Part shown: positions 53,164 to 61,919 of the stretch, piece by piece
Position numbering within the stretch: position 1 is the stretch's first letter
Layout of the letters: each line of letters starts with the position of its first letter
Source of the DNA: an uncultured Flavobacteriaceae bacterium
GTDB taxonomy: Bacteria > Bacteroidota > Bacteroidia > Flavobacteriales > Flavobacteriaceae
DNA: 64,000 nucleotides
Assembly (NCBI GenBank): GCA_938092005.1
Contig: CALKOU010000002.1
Span: forward strand, 124,001 to 188,000
Direction: 5' to 3'
Position numbers and translations under genes: made by a program
The notes under the pieces: model-generated
Database searches by the model: none
What the model was told of the DNA's origin: nothing
The model's input: the letters and a program-made list of their open reading frames with translations, nothing else

Positions 53164-54698
53164 AGTTGTCCTAGCCAATTTTGAAATGATACTGCTTTGC
53201 TTATTTTAGCTTTTGCCTCGGTCATGGTCAAACGTTCTTGTGCCATGGTATCGCGATAGCGAATGGTAACCGTTTGGTCTTCCACCGTTTGATGATCAAC
53301 CGTAATGCAAAACGGGGTTCCCAGCGCATCTTGACGTCTGTAACGACGACCAACTGCATCTTTTTCGTCATAAGCAACCGTCATGTCCCATTTAAGTTCT
53401 TCGGTCAATGTCTTGGCTATAGCAGGAAGCCCATCTTTTTTGACCAAAGGCAATACCGCTACTTTGGTAGGTGCCACCACAGCAGGCAAACGCAATACGG
53501 TACGAGAAGAACCGTCCTCTAAGGACTCCTCTTGCAGCGCATGAGAAAACACAGCTAAGAATAAACGATCTAAGCCAATAGAAGTTTCCAACACATAAGG
53601 CACATAGTTTTCTTGTCGCTCTGGATCAAAATATTGCAGTTTTTTTCCTGAAAATTCCTCGTGGCTGCTCAAGTCAAAATCGGTGCGGGAATGAATGCCC
53701 TCCAACTCTTTAAATCCAAATGGAAATTTAAATTCAATGTCACAAGCGGCATCGGCGTAGTGTGCTAACTTTTCGTGGTCGTGAAAGCGGTAATTGTCCT
53801 CCCCCAAACCAAGTGAATGGTGCCACTTAAGGCGGGTTTCCTTCCAATGTGCATACCATTCTTTTTGGGTTCCTGGCGGAATAAAGAATTGCATTTCCAT
53901 TTGCTCAAATTCACGCATTCGAAAAATAAACTGACGTGCTACAATCTCATTGCGAAACGCCTTGCCCGTTTGGGCAATCCCAAAGGGAAGCTTCATCCGC
54001 CCTGTTTTTTGAACGTTTAAAAAGTTTACAAAAATTCCTTGTGCTGTTTCTGGTCGCAGATAGAGCTCTGTTGCGCTTTCAGCAGAAGCACCCAATTTGG
54101 TGCCAAACATCAAGTTAAATTGCTTGACCTCGGTCCAGTTTTTACTGCCCGAAACAGGACAAACAATTTCCAATTCTTCAATGAGTGACTTTACGTCTGC
54201 CAAATCTTCATTTTCCAACGATTTCCCCAAACGCTTTAAAATAGCATCCCCTTTTTCTTTGTAGCCCAGCACTCGTGGGTTTGTAGCTAAAAACTGTTCT
54301 TTGTCAAAAGCATCGCCAAAACGCTTAGCCGCTTTTTTGACCTCTTTTTCAATTTTTGTTTCCAGTTTACCCACATAATCCTCAACCAACACATCGGCGC
54401 GATAGCGTTTTTTAGAATCTTTATTGTCTATTAGTGGATCATTAAAGGCATCTACGTGTCCAGAAGCTTTCCATGTGGTTGGATGCATTAAAATAGCCGC
54501 ATCTAAGCCTACTATATTTTCATTGAGCTGCACCATGGCTTTCCACCAATAGTCTCGCAGGTTTTTTTTGAGGGCAACGCCTTGTTGTCCGTAGTCGTAT
54601 ACGGCACTTAAACCGTCGTAGATTTCACTGGATTGAAAAACAAACCCATACTCTTTGGCATGGGAAAGTACTTTTTTGAAGAGTTCTTGGTTTGCCAT
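53160..54698 (-). CDS. glyS: Glycyl-tRNA synthetase (single-chain class II type)
   Basis: 512 residues. The alpha2-type GlyRS: FVFQSSEIYDGLSAVYDYG at the start, the family insert CPVSGSKNWTEVKQFNLMF, LRPETAQGIFVNFLNV, RNEIVARQFIFRMREFEQME (motif 2), SIGLDRLFLAVFSHA (motif 3), and an anticodon-binding domain from about 405. The insert has one Cys only, so no zinc site is apparent. A -7 box TATTTTTG (minus, 54710-54703) precedes the ATG by 5 bp, so the leader must be very short. Confidence 0.95.
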   Translation of the reverse strand: MANQELFKKVLSHAKEYGFVFQSSEIYDGLSAVYDYGQQGVALKKNLRDYWWKAMVQLNENIVGLDAAILMHPTTWKASGHVDAFNDPLIDNKDSKKRYRADVLVEDYVGKLETKIEKEVKKAAKRFGDAFDKEQFLATNPRVLGYKEKGDAILKRLGKSLENEDLADVKSLIEELEIVCPVSGSKNWTEVKQFNLMFGTKLGASAESATELYLRPETAQGIFVNFLNVQKTGRMKLPFGIAQTGKAFRNEIVARQFIFRMREFEQMEMQFFIPPGTQKEWYAHWKETRLKWHHSLGLGEDNYRFHDHEKLAHYADAACDIEFKFPFGFKELEGIHSRTDFDLSSHEEFSGKKLQYFDPERQENYVPYVLETSIGLDRLFLAVFSHALQEESLEDGSSRTVLRLPAVVAPTKVAVLPLVKKDGLPAIAKTLTEELKWDMTVAYDEKDAVGRRYRRQDALGTPFCITVDHQTVEDQTVTIRYRDTMAQERLTMTEAKAKISKAVSFQNWLGQL

Positions 54699-54759
54699 GA
54701 GGCAAAAATAGGATAAGTTTTACTAATTTAACCCTTACCAAAATCAGAATCTTAAACCC

Positions 54760-55446
54760 ATGCTTGACGATTTACTTGCTGTATGGTTTCCAAAGTGCTG
54801 TTGGGGATGCAAGGCTGCATTGCCAAAAAAGCAGCAGTGGCTGTGTGTACGCTGTCAAGCACAGCTTCCAAAAACCTATTTTGAATGTGAAGAAAACAAC
54901 CAGCTTAACGCATTGTTGCGGCAATACCTACCCTTAGAAAGTGCCTATGCTCCCTTTTATTTTAAACAGAAAACGCCCATTCAAGACCTGCTACATGCAC
55001 TAAAGTATCAAGGCAAACCCAATATTGGTGTTTGGATGGCACAACAATGTTTCGCACGATTACCTAAAAAGCACCCCATGTTCTTTTGCGATGCTGTTGT
55101 TCCAGTTCCTTTACATCCAAAACGAGAACGCAAGCGCGGTTATAATCAGGTGGAGCGCTTTGGGCAATACTGGGCAAAACAACTTGGAGTACCCTACTTG
55201 AAGCAGGTGTTGCTACGAGAAGAACAAACCAAAACACTTGTTCACATGACGCGAAAAGAGCGCTGGGAAGAAGTCAAAAATGCCTTTAGCATACATCACA
55301 CAAAAGAGTACAATCACTTACTTCTCGTTGATGATGTGATTACAACTGGAGCAACACTAACGGCATGTGGAAATGCATTGCTTCAAGGCGTCACACAAAA
55401 AATTTCAATTCTGGGTATGGCCTATGCACAAAACATCCTTCCGTAA
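54760..55446 (+). CDS. ComF-family phosphoribosyltransferase-like protein
   Basis: 228 residues. N-terminal zinc-finger-like CCWGCKAALPKKQQWLCVRC (14-33), then DAVVPVPLHPKRERKRGYNQ and the PRPP loop LLVDDVITTGATLTACG (about 188-204). ComF proteins act in DNA uptake in naturally competent bacteria; the exact role in Bacteroidota is not settled. Single gene diverging from glyS. Confidence 0.92.
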   Translation: MLDDLLAVWFPKCCWGCKAALPKKQQWLCVRCQAQLPKTYFECEENNQLNALLRQYLPLESAYAPFYFKQKTPIQDLLHALKYQGKPNIGVWMAQQCFARLPKKHPMFFCDAVVPVPLHPKRERKRGYNQVERFGQYWAKQLGVPYLKQVLLREEQTKTLVHMTRKERWEEVKNAFSIHHTKEYNHLLLVDDVITTGATLTACGNALLQGVTQKISILGMAYAQNILP

Positions 55447-55473
55447 GCGAGAAAATAGTCGTTATTTTGTAGC

Positions 55474-57069
55474 ATGCTAAAACGGCTCTTTTTAATATTC
55501 CTTATTTGTGCTGTGTTTGTTCAGTGTGCGCGTCGTGGTTCACCAACGGGTGGCCCAAAAGACGAAACCCCACCTGAAGTTCTTCGGGCGGAACCCAGTC
55601 AAAAAACAACGGCTTTTAAAGAAGATAAGGTCCGTATTTATTTTGATGAATATATCAAGTTAAACAAGCTTCGAGAACAGTTGGTAATCTCACCTCCACT
55701 CGACCAAAGTGCATATATCATTTCGCCACAAAGCGTAGCCGCTAAGTACATCGAAATTGAGTTTCTGGATACACTTGCACCCAACACCACCTACACATTT
55801 AATTTTGGCGAAAGTATTGTGGATAATAACGAAGGCAATCCGCTCTCCTTCTTTTCGTATGTATTCTCCACAGGAGAAACCATTGATTCGCTACAACTAC
55901 GCGGAAGTATTTCAGACGCAATCGCCAGGACAGCTGAATCTTTTGTGTCGGTCATGCTTTATGCCGTGGACAGCATCAATAACGACTCTGTTATTTTTAA
56001 AAACAAGCCGCTTTATTACACCAATACGCTTGACAGTCTAACCGATTTTACCTTGCCCAACCTAAAGGCAGGAAATTATGTGTTGGCAGCACTTAAAGAT
56101 GTGTCTAAAAACTATGTTTTTGATCCATCAGTAGATAAAATCGATGCGCCCCACACTATTATTACACTGCCAAATGACAGCCTTTTTAACTTGTCTTTAT
56201 TTCAAGAAGAGCCTTCTTTTGCCTTTGGCAGGGCTTATCAAGCTGGAAAGAATAGGATTGGATTTGGCTACACGGGGAATTCGGATATTGAAATCATATT
56301 GGACACAGAGGTGTCAGATAGCTTTACTTCTGTTGTTACACATGATCAAAAGACCGATACCTTATATTATTGGTTCAACGGAATAGAGACTGATTCCCTA
56401 TTGTTTACACTCCGCCACGACACCTTAACTAAAGCCTATTCGTACCGTACCCGTAAAGCAACCGCCGATTCGCTAACCATAACATTTGATCCTAAAGGAA
56501 CCTTACAGCTTGCAGATACATTCAAAATTAGAACCAACACGCCCATTAGACGTTTTTTTCAGGATTCCATTTCGCTGCTGGATAAAGACTCTTTAGCCGT
56601 ACCCTTTACGATTGTGCAAAAAAATAAACATGAACTCGTCATGCAGTTTGATGTTTTTCCAAGTGAAAAATATGATGTGACATTTTTACCCGGTGCTATT
56701 ACCGACTTTTTTGGTGTAACAAACGATACACTTGCTGCTAAACTTGCTACTAAAAGCCGTGTAGATTATGGGAACCTTTCGTTGCGTTTAGCAAATGTAC
56801 CTTCCTTTCCTATTTTTATTGACATCATAGACCAAAAAGAAGAAGTTGTCCGCTCCATGTATGTGACTGAGTTTAGAGGCACTTATCGGTTTGCGTATTT
56901 GTTACCCAACAAATACTACGTCCGTGTTCGCATTGATGAAAATGGCAATGGCAAATGGGACACAGGTAACTATCTCAACAAGCAAAAACCCGAAGCCGTA
57001 TATCATTTCCCAACGCTACTAGATGTACGCGCAAATTGGGAATTGCAAGAGCAATTTATTTTAGAATAA
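55474..57069 (+). CDS. Lipoprotein with N-terminal Big_5-type Ig-like domain
   Basis: 531 residues. Lipoprotein signal ending FVQC (Cys18), then ARRGSPTGGPKDETPPEV, the well-conserved opening of this Bacteroidota family. The Ig-like Big_5 domain follows (KVRIYFDEYIKLNKLREQLV to YTFNFGESIVDNNEGN). The rest consists of beta-rich segments; near the end DENGNGKWDTGNYL resembles a metal-binding loop. Probably surface or outer-membrane anchored; function unknown. 27 bp after comF; the 3' end overlaps the convergent omega-amidase gene by 14 bp. Confidence 0.85.
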   Translation: MLKRLFLIFLICAVFVQCARRGSPTGGPKDETPPEVLRAEPSQKTTAFKEDKVRIYFDEYIKLNKLREQLVISPPLDQSAYIISPQSVAAKYIEIEFLDTLAPNTTYTFNFGESIVDNNEGNPLSFFSYVFSTGETIDSLQLRGSISDAIARTAESFVSVMLYAVDSINNDSVIFKNKPLYYTNTLDSLTDFTLPNLKAGNYVLAALKDVSKNYVFDPSVDKIDAPHTIITLPNDSLFNLSLFQEEPSFAFGRAYQAGKNRIGFGYTGNSDIEIILDTEVSDSFTSVVTHDQKTDTLYYWFNGIETDSLLFTLRHDTLTKAYSYRTRKATADSLTITFDPKGTLQLADTFKIRTNTPIRRFFQDSISLLDKDSLAVPFTIVQKNKHELVMQFDVFPSEKYDVTFLPGAITDFFGVTNDTLAAKLATKSRVDYGNLSLRLANVPSFPIFIDIIDQKEEVVRSMYVTEFRGTYRFAYLLPNKYYVRVRIDENGNGKWDTGNYLNKQKPEAVYHFPTLLDVRANWELQEQFILE

Positions 57070-57829
57070 AGGCATCTCGATCATCCAAAAAAGGAAGTTT
57101 TTCACGAACCGCATGCAATGCCTTCAGGTCTAGTGTTGCGGCTCCAGAAGTTGTTTTTTCACCCATGTAAAGAAGCGCATCTCCAAGTGCATTATACGCA
57201 GCCGACGCGCCTGGATAAGACAGGTGATAAGCATCCTTACCAATACGATTTACACCCACACAATAGGCCATGTTTTCAATAGCTCTTGCGCGCAACAGCG
57301 CATTCCATGCTTGGATACGTGTGGCTGGCCAATTGGCAACGCAAAGCAGCACATCATACTGATTGGTGTTGCGTGCAAATACCGGAAAGCGTAAATCATA
57401 ACACACCAACGGACGTATGCGAAAGCCCGCATATTCAATTAAAATAGATGCTTTTCCAGCACGATAAACCCGTGGCTCTCCTGAGGGGGTATACGGATGT
57501 GCTTTGTCATAAAAGTCTACGTTTCCGTTAGGGTGCACAAATAAAAATCGGTTGTAATAATGTGTTCCTTCTTTAATGGCAAGACTCCCGCAAATGGCGG
57601 TATTATGGGTTGTTGCCATGGTTTTCATCCATTGAAGGGAAACGCCGTCCATAGGTTCAGCTACTTTGTTAGGCGTCATAGTAAAGCCTGTAGCCCACAT
57701 TTCGGGCAATACCACTAGGTTGGTTTCCGAAGCTAAGGCATCTATTTGTGCCGCTAATGCTTGTTGATTAGCAACGGGATCATGCCAAATGATATCGTGT
57801 TGAAGAACAGCAAGGTGGAGAAAATTCAT
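57056..57829 (-). CDS. Nitrilase-family omega-amidase (YafV/NIT2-like)
   Basis: 257 residues. Catalytic triad visible: Glu in VVLPEMWATGF, Lys in FYDKAHPYTP, Cys in RPLVCYDLRFPVFARN. This pattern fits the omega-amidase branch, which hydrolyses alpha-ketoglutaramate and alpha-ketosuccinamate in metabolite repair. Alone on the minus strand between the Big_5 and VOC genes. Confidence 0.9.
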   Translation of the reverse strand: MNFLHLAVLQHDIIWHDPVANQQALAAQIDALASETNLVVLPEMWATGFTMTPNKVAEPMDGVSLQWMKTMATTHNTAICGSLAIKEGTHYYNRFLFVHPNGNVDFYDKAHPYTPSGEPRVYRAGKASILIEYAGFRIRPLVCYDLRFPVFARNTNQYDVLLCVANWPATRIQAWNALLRARAIENMAYCVGVNRIGKDAYHLSYPGASAAYNALGDALLYMGEKTTSGAATLDLKALHAVREKLPFLDDRDAFILK

Positions 57830-57851
57830 GTTTTGAAGTTAGTATTTTTTG

Positions 57852-57859
57852 TAGATTTG
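57852..57859 (+). promoter_or_regulatory. Candidate -7 box of the VOC gene
   Basis: TAGATTTG, full match to TAnnTTTG, with a TTTTG 16 bp upstream (57831-57835), somewhat short spacing. ATG 24 bp downstream. Confidence 0.45.
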
Positions 57860-57882
57860 AAGGAACCCTAAATTTAACTTTT

Positions 57883-58308
57883 ATGAAAACCCTAAGTATT
57901 TACCTCAATTTTGACGGCACCTGCAAAGAAGCATTTGAACACTATGCCAACGTTTTTAATACAAAAATTGAAGCCATGACCTATGCAGAGGCACCAGCCA
58001 ATTCAGGAATGTCAGACGTAGGTAAGGCGCACCAAGACCGAATGATGCATTGTTCCCTTCCCATTAACGATACTGTAGCAATTATGGGAAGTGATGTGGC
58101 AGGCGATCATTGTCAGCAACATAAGCCTGGAAACAATTATTCCATCTCATTAGATGTAGAAAACAAAAAAGAGGCAGACAGAGTATTTGCTGGATTATCA
58201 AATGGCGGACAAGCCATTATGCCCCCGTCAGAAACTTTTTGGAACTGCTATTGGGGTATGTGCGCTGATAAATTTGGTGTACAGTGGATGATTAGTGCAC
58301 CGCTTTAA
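57883..58308 (+). CDS. VOC-superfamily (PhnB-like) protein
   Basis: 141 residues. Glyoxalase/bleomycin-resistance fold of the PhnB type: [40 protein letters not shown], and the C-terminal [20 protein letters not shown]. Reaction unknown; PhnB-like proteins are mostly uncharacterised. Convergent with sdhB (4-bp overlap of the stops). Confidence 0.88.
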   Translation: MKTLSIYLNFDGTCKEAFEHYANVFNTKIEAMTYAEAPANSGMSDVGKAHQDRMMHCSLPINDTVAIMGSDVAGDHCQQHKPGNNYSISLDVENKKEADRVFAGLSNGGQAIMPPSETFWNCYWGMCADKFGVQWMISAPL

Positions 58309-59051
58309 CCTTTCACATTCGCTGAAAGAAACTCACGATTCATACGTGCGATATTTTCTAACGAAATTCCTTTAGGACACTCCACTTCACAAGCACCGGT
58401 ATTGGTACAGTTTCCAAAGCCTTCTTCATCCATTTGCTTGACCATATTAAGCACACGGTCGGTAGCTTCCACTTGTCCTTGTGGCAATAGTGCATATTGC
58501 GATACTTTGGCAGAAACAAACAACATGGCTGAAGCGTTCTTACACGTTGCTACACAAGCACCACAACCAATACAAGTTGCCGCATCAAAAGCCTTATCTG
58601 CATCTGCTTTTTCAATAGGAATAGCATTGGCATCTTGTGTGTTTCCAGAAGTGTTTACCGAAATAAAACCACCCGCATGTTGTATGCGATCAAATGCAGT
58701 ACGGTCAACAACCAAGTCTTTAATAACCGGGAAAGGTTTTGCTCTAAAAGGTTCAATATGGATGGTGTCGCCGTCTTTAAACTTGCGCATGTGAAGTTGA
58801 CAGGTCGTAACAAGTCGGTCAGGGCCATGTGCTTCACCGTTGATGAACATGGAGCATGAACCACAAATCCCTTCACGGCAGTCGTGGTCAAAGGCTACAG
58901 GTTCAATCCCCTGTTCCATAAGTTGCTCATTGAGCACATCCATCATTTCTAAAAACGACATGTCGGGTGAAACACCGTCTAGAGAATAGGTCTGCATACT
59001 TCCTTTTGCGGTAGCGTTTTCTTGACGCCAAATTTTTAATGTCAGTTTCAT
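58305..59051 (-). CDS. sdhB: Succinate dehydrogenase/fumarate reductase iron-sulfur subunit
   Basis: 248 residues from ATG 59051 ([13 protein letters not shown]); an upstream in-frame alternative start is unlikely. Cluster ligands: [2Fe-2S] [19 protein letters not shown] with later TTCQLH, [4Fe-4S] [15 protein letters not shown], and [16 protein letters not shown] for the [3Fe-4S]. Transfers electrons from SdhA to menaquinone at SdhC. Last gene of sdhCAB. Confidence 0.96.
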   Translation of the reverse strand: MKLTLKIWRQENATAKGSMQTYSLDGVSPDMSFLEMMDVLNEQLMEQGIEPVAFDHDCREGICGSCSMFINGEAHGPDRLVTTCQLHMRKFKDGDTIHIEPFRAKPFPVIKDLVVDRTAFDRIQHAGGFISVNTSGNTQDANAIPIEKADADKAFDAATCIGCGACVATCKNASAMLFVSAKVSQYALLPQGQVEATDRVLNMVKQMDEEGFGNCTNTGACEVECPKGISLENIARMNREFLSANVKG

Positions 59052-59111
59052 AATTAAGTTTATTAGCCCTGAGGGAATAGGCAATAGTTATTTTTTATTG
59101 CTTACTACTCA

Positions 59112-61115
59112 CTACTTATATGATCGTGTTTTTAGTTCTATATTTTCGTACTTCAAGGCTTCTTTGTGAAGCTTTGCGTCGCTTGGTTCTCCTTTGTATT
59201 CCCATGCTGAAACAAAGGTGAAGTTTTTGTCATCTCTAAGGGCCTCACCTTCTGGTGATTGTGATTCCTCTCTAAAATGTCCTCCACAGGACTCTGTGCG
59301 TTCAAGTGCATCTTTAGCAAACAATTCGCCCAATTCTAAAAAGTCCGCAACACGTAGTGCTTTGGCCAATGGCTCGTTAAACGAGTCTGCTGTTCCAGGA
59401 ACAAACACATCCTTGTAAAACTCCTCTCGCAATGCTTTTACCTCCGCCATAGCTTCTTTTAAGCCTTTTTCGTTACGGGACATTCCACATTTATTCCAAA
59501 TGATTTTACCAAGTTTCCGATGGAAGTAATCAACGGTTTTGGTTCCCTTATTGGTAAGAAAAGCATCTATTTGGGTACGTACAGATTGCTCAGCTGCCTC
59601 AAATTCTGGTGTGTCTGTAGAAATAGGCCCTGTACGAATGTCATCGGCCAGATAGTCTCCAATCGTATAGGGTAATACAAAATACCCATCGGCCAGTCCT
59701 TGCATCAACGCAGAGGCTCCTAATCGGTTGGCACCGTGATCTGAGAAATTCGCTTCACCAATAGCAAAACATCCTGGTACAGTTGTCATAAGGTTGTAAT
59801 CTACCCATACGCCGCCCATGGTGTAATGTACCGCAGGGTAAATCATCATCGGGGTTTCATAAGGGTTTTGATCTACAATTTTTTCGTACATCTGAAACAA
59901 GTTCCCGTATTTAGCTTTGATAATTGCTTTACCCAATTTTTGTACGAGTGTAGTATCGTTTTCGTCTAAGCCTTTAACGTGTGCTTCCTCTTTGCCGTAA
60001 CGCTCAATGGCAGCAGCAAAGTCTAAGTAAACCGCTTCACCTGTCTTATTCACACCATAGCCTTCGTCACAACGTTCTTTGGCAGCACGTGAAGCAACAT
60101 CTCGAGGCACTAAGTTTCCAAAGGCCGGATAACGACGCTCTAGGTAGTAATCTCTGTCTTCCTCTGCCAATTCGGTAGGCTTTAGTTTGCCCTCACGAAT
60201 GGCGGCGGCATCTTCTTTTTTCTTAGGAACCCAAATGCGTCCGTCGTTACGCAACGATTCTGACATTAGGGTTAGCTTAGACTGATGATCGCCAGAAACA
60301 GGAATACATGTGGGGTGTATTTGTGTAAAACACGGATTCGCAAAATAGGCGCCTTGTTTGTGAATTTTCCAAGATGCTGTTACGTTGCTTCCCATAGCGT
60401 TGGTTGACAAGAAAAACAAGTTGCCATATCCACCAGAAGCTACAACAACTGCATGTGCTGCATGGCGTTCAATTTCGCCCGTTACCAAGTTACGTGTAAT
60501 AATTCCACGCGCTTTTCCGTCCACTTTTACTAGGTCAAGCATTTCGTGACGGCTGTACATTTTGATTTTTCCACGGCCAATTTGACGATTCATCGCAGAG
60601 TATGCACCCAACAACAACTGCTGACCCGTTTGTCCTTTGGCGTAAAATGTTCTAGAAACCAACACCCCACCAAAAGATCGGTTGTCTAATAAACCCCCAT
60701 AATCTCTGGCAAAAGGAACCCCTTGTGCCACACATTGATCGATGATGTTGGTAGAAACCTCAGCCAAACGGTGCACATTGGCTTCTCTAGAGCGGTAATC
60801 TCCACCCTTTACAGTATCATAAAAAAGACGATGAATGGAGTCACCGTCCCCTTGGTAGTTTTTAGCAGCGTTAATACCACCCTGAGCCGCAATGGAGTGC
60901 GCACGACGAGGCGAATCTTGAAAACAAAACGCTTTTACGTTATAACCTAGTTCGGCAAGAGAAGCAGCAGCTGAGCCGCCCGCAAGACCTGTTCCAACAA
61001 CAATCACGTCAATAAGACGCTTGTTTGCAGGACTAACTAAATTGATATTGTTTTTGTGGTTGGTCCACTTTTCGGCTATTGGGCCTTCGGGAATTTTAGC
61101 ATCAAGTTTGGCCAT
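59112..61115 (-). CDS. sdhA: Succinate dehydrogenase/fumarate reductase flavoprotein subunit
   Basis: 667 residues. FAD-binding [20 protein letters not shown] (about 41-60), the flavinylation histidine in [15 protein letters not shown], and active-site regions HPTCIP and [21 protein letters not shown]. The length and the SdhC type suggest the B-type enzyme used with menaquinone. 1 bp after sdhC and 60 bp before sdhB. Confidence 0.96.
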   Translation of the reverse strand: MAKLDAKIPEGPIAEKWTNHKNNINLVSPANKRLIDVIVVGTGLAGGSAAASLAELGYNVKAFCFQDSPRRAHSIAAQGGINAAKNYQGDGDSIHRLFYDTVKGGDYRSREANVHRLAEVSTNIIDQCVAQGVPFARDYGGLLDNRSFGGVLVSRTFYAKGQTGQQLLLGAYSAMNRQIGRGKIKMYSRHEMLDLVKVDGKARGIITRNLVTGEIERHAAHAVVVASGGYGNLFFLSTNAMGSNVTASWKIHKQGAYFANPCFTQIHPTCIPVSGDHQSKLTLMSESLRNDGRIWVPKKKEDAAAIREGKLKPTELAEEDRDYYLERRYPAFGNLVPRDVASRAAKERCDEGYGVNKTGEAVYLDFAAAIERYGKEEAHVKGLDENDTTLVQKLGKAIIKAKYGNLFQMYEKIVDQNPYETPMMIYPAVHYTMGGVWVDYNLMTTVPGCFAIGEANFSDHGANRLGASALMQGLADGYFVLPYTIGDYLADDIRTGPISTDTPEFEAAEQSVRTQIDAFLTNKGTKTVDYFHRKLGKIIWNKCGMSRNEKGLKEAMAEVKALREEFYKDVFVPGTADSFNEPLAKALRVADFLELGELFAKDALERTESCGGHFREESQSPEGEALRDDKNFTFVSAWEYKGEPSDAKLHKEALKYENIELKTRSYK

Positions 61116-61116
61116 G

Positions 61117-61776
61117 TTAATGATTTAAAAAGTGAAAGATTGCAATAAACGCAAAGCCTAATGGAATACCGATAGCGTATAATTTGCCAAGCGACTTAAA
61201 CGTTGGCGTGTATTTGTTGTTAACGCCCATAGATTGAAATGAAGATGCAAATCCGTGCGAAAGATGTAATGACAAAAAGAAAAACGAAATAACGTAAATA
61301 ACAACACGTGTAAGGTCTTCAAATTTATGCACCAATTCTTCGTGGTAGCGATTTGGATCTTCGGGCAACACCTCAATGTATTTGTAATTGATTTCTGGCA
61401 CCCAAAAATCATAAAAATGCAAGCCTAAAAAGGCCAGTATCGTTGCTCCAGAAATAAGCATGTTACGCGACACCCAAGGCGCATTAGCACTTCCTTTATA
61501 AACAGCATAACGAGTACCGCGAGCTTTGCGGTTTTGGATATCAAGTACAAATCCCATCACAAAATGGAATATGACGCCTCCAATAAGCACCGGCTGTAGT
61601 GCAAACTGCACTAGGGCATTTGTTCCCATAAAATGGGAAAACTGGTTAAAAATCGTAGCGCTAAACACCGAAGTAATGTTGATTACAAAGTGTTGTAGTA
61701 AGAAAACCATCAAAAAGATGCCCGACAGCGCCATGGCTACTTTTCGAAGTATGGTGGATGACAAGAGTGAACTCAT
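61117..61776 (-). CDS. sdhC: Succinate dehydrogenase cytochrome b subunit (single fused B-type)
   Basis: 219 residues from ATG 61776 ([20 protein letters not shown]). Five membrane helices; candidate haem-ligand histidines in [22 protein letters not shown] and LHLSHGFAS, as expected for the two-haem B-type anchor with no separate SdhD. First gene of sdhCAB, behind a good promoter. Confidence 0.94.
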   Translation of the reverse strand: MSSLLSSTILRKVAMALSGIFLMVFLLQHFVINITSVFSATIFNQFSHFMGTNALVQFALQPVLIGGVIFHFVMGFVLDIQNRKARGTRYAVYKGSANAPWVSRNMLISGATILAFLGLHFYDFWVPEINYKYIEVLPEDPNRYHEELVHKFEDLTRVVIYVISFFFLSLHLSHGFASSFQSMGVNNKYTPTFKSLGKLYAIGIPLGFAFIAIFHFLNH

Positions 61777-61799
61777 GTGTATTGGCATTAGTTGCACTG

Positions 61800-61831
61800 C
61801 AAAATTAGGTGCTGAACAACTGATAACCAAA
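61800..61831 (-). promoter_or_regulatory. Promoter of sdhCAB
   Basis: On the minus strand TTTG (61831-61828), 20-bp spacer, TAATTTTG (61807-61800): full match to the phylum consensus. Transcript start about 61794, 18 nt before the sdhC ATG; this also supports the ATG at 61776 over upstream starts. Confidence 0.75.
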
Positions 61832-61859
61832 GGATTTGAGCTATTTAGTATAATTCTAA

Positions 61860-61905
61860 TATACTTGTGATTTTTTGTTTAAATATATGCTTAAAAACAA
61901 GTATA
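61860..61905. repeat. 9-bp inverted repeat between sdhC and the BNR gene
   Basis: TATACTTGT (61860-61868) and ACAAGTATA (61897-61905) with a 28-bp AT-rich centre. It lies just beyond the BNR stop and upstream of the sdh promoter, so it may be a weak bidirectional structure or a binding site. Confidence 0.35.
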
Positions 61906-61919
61906 AACGTGAAACAAAA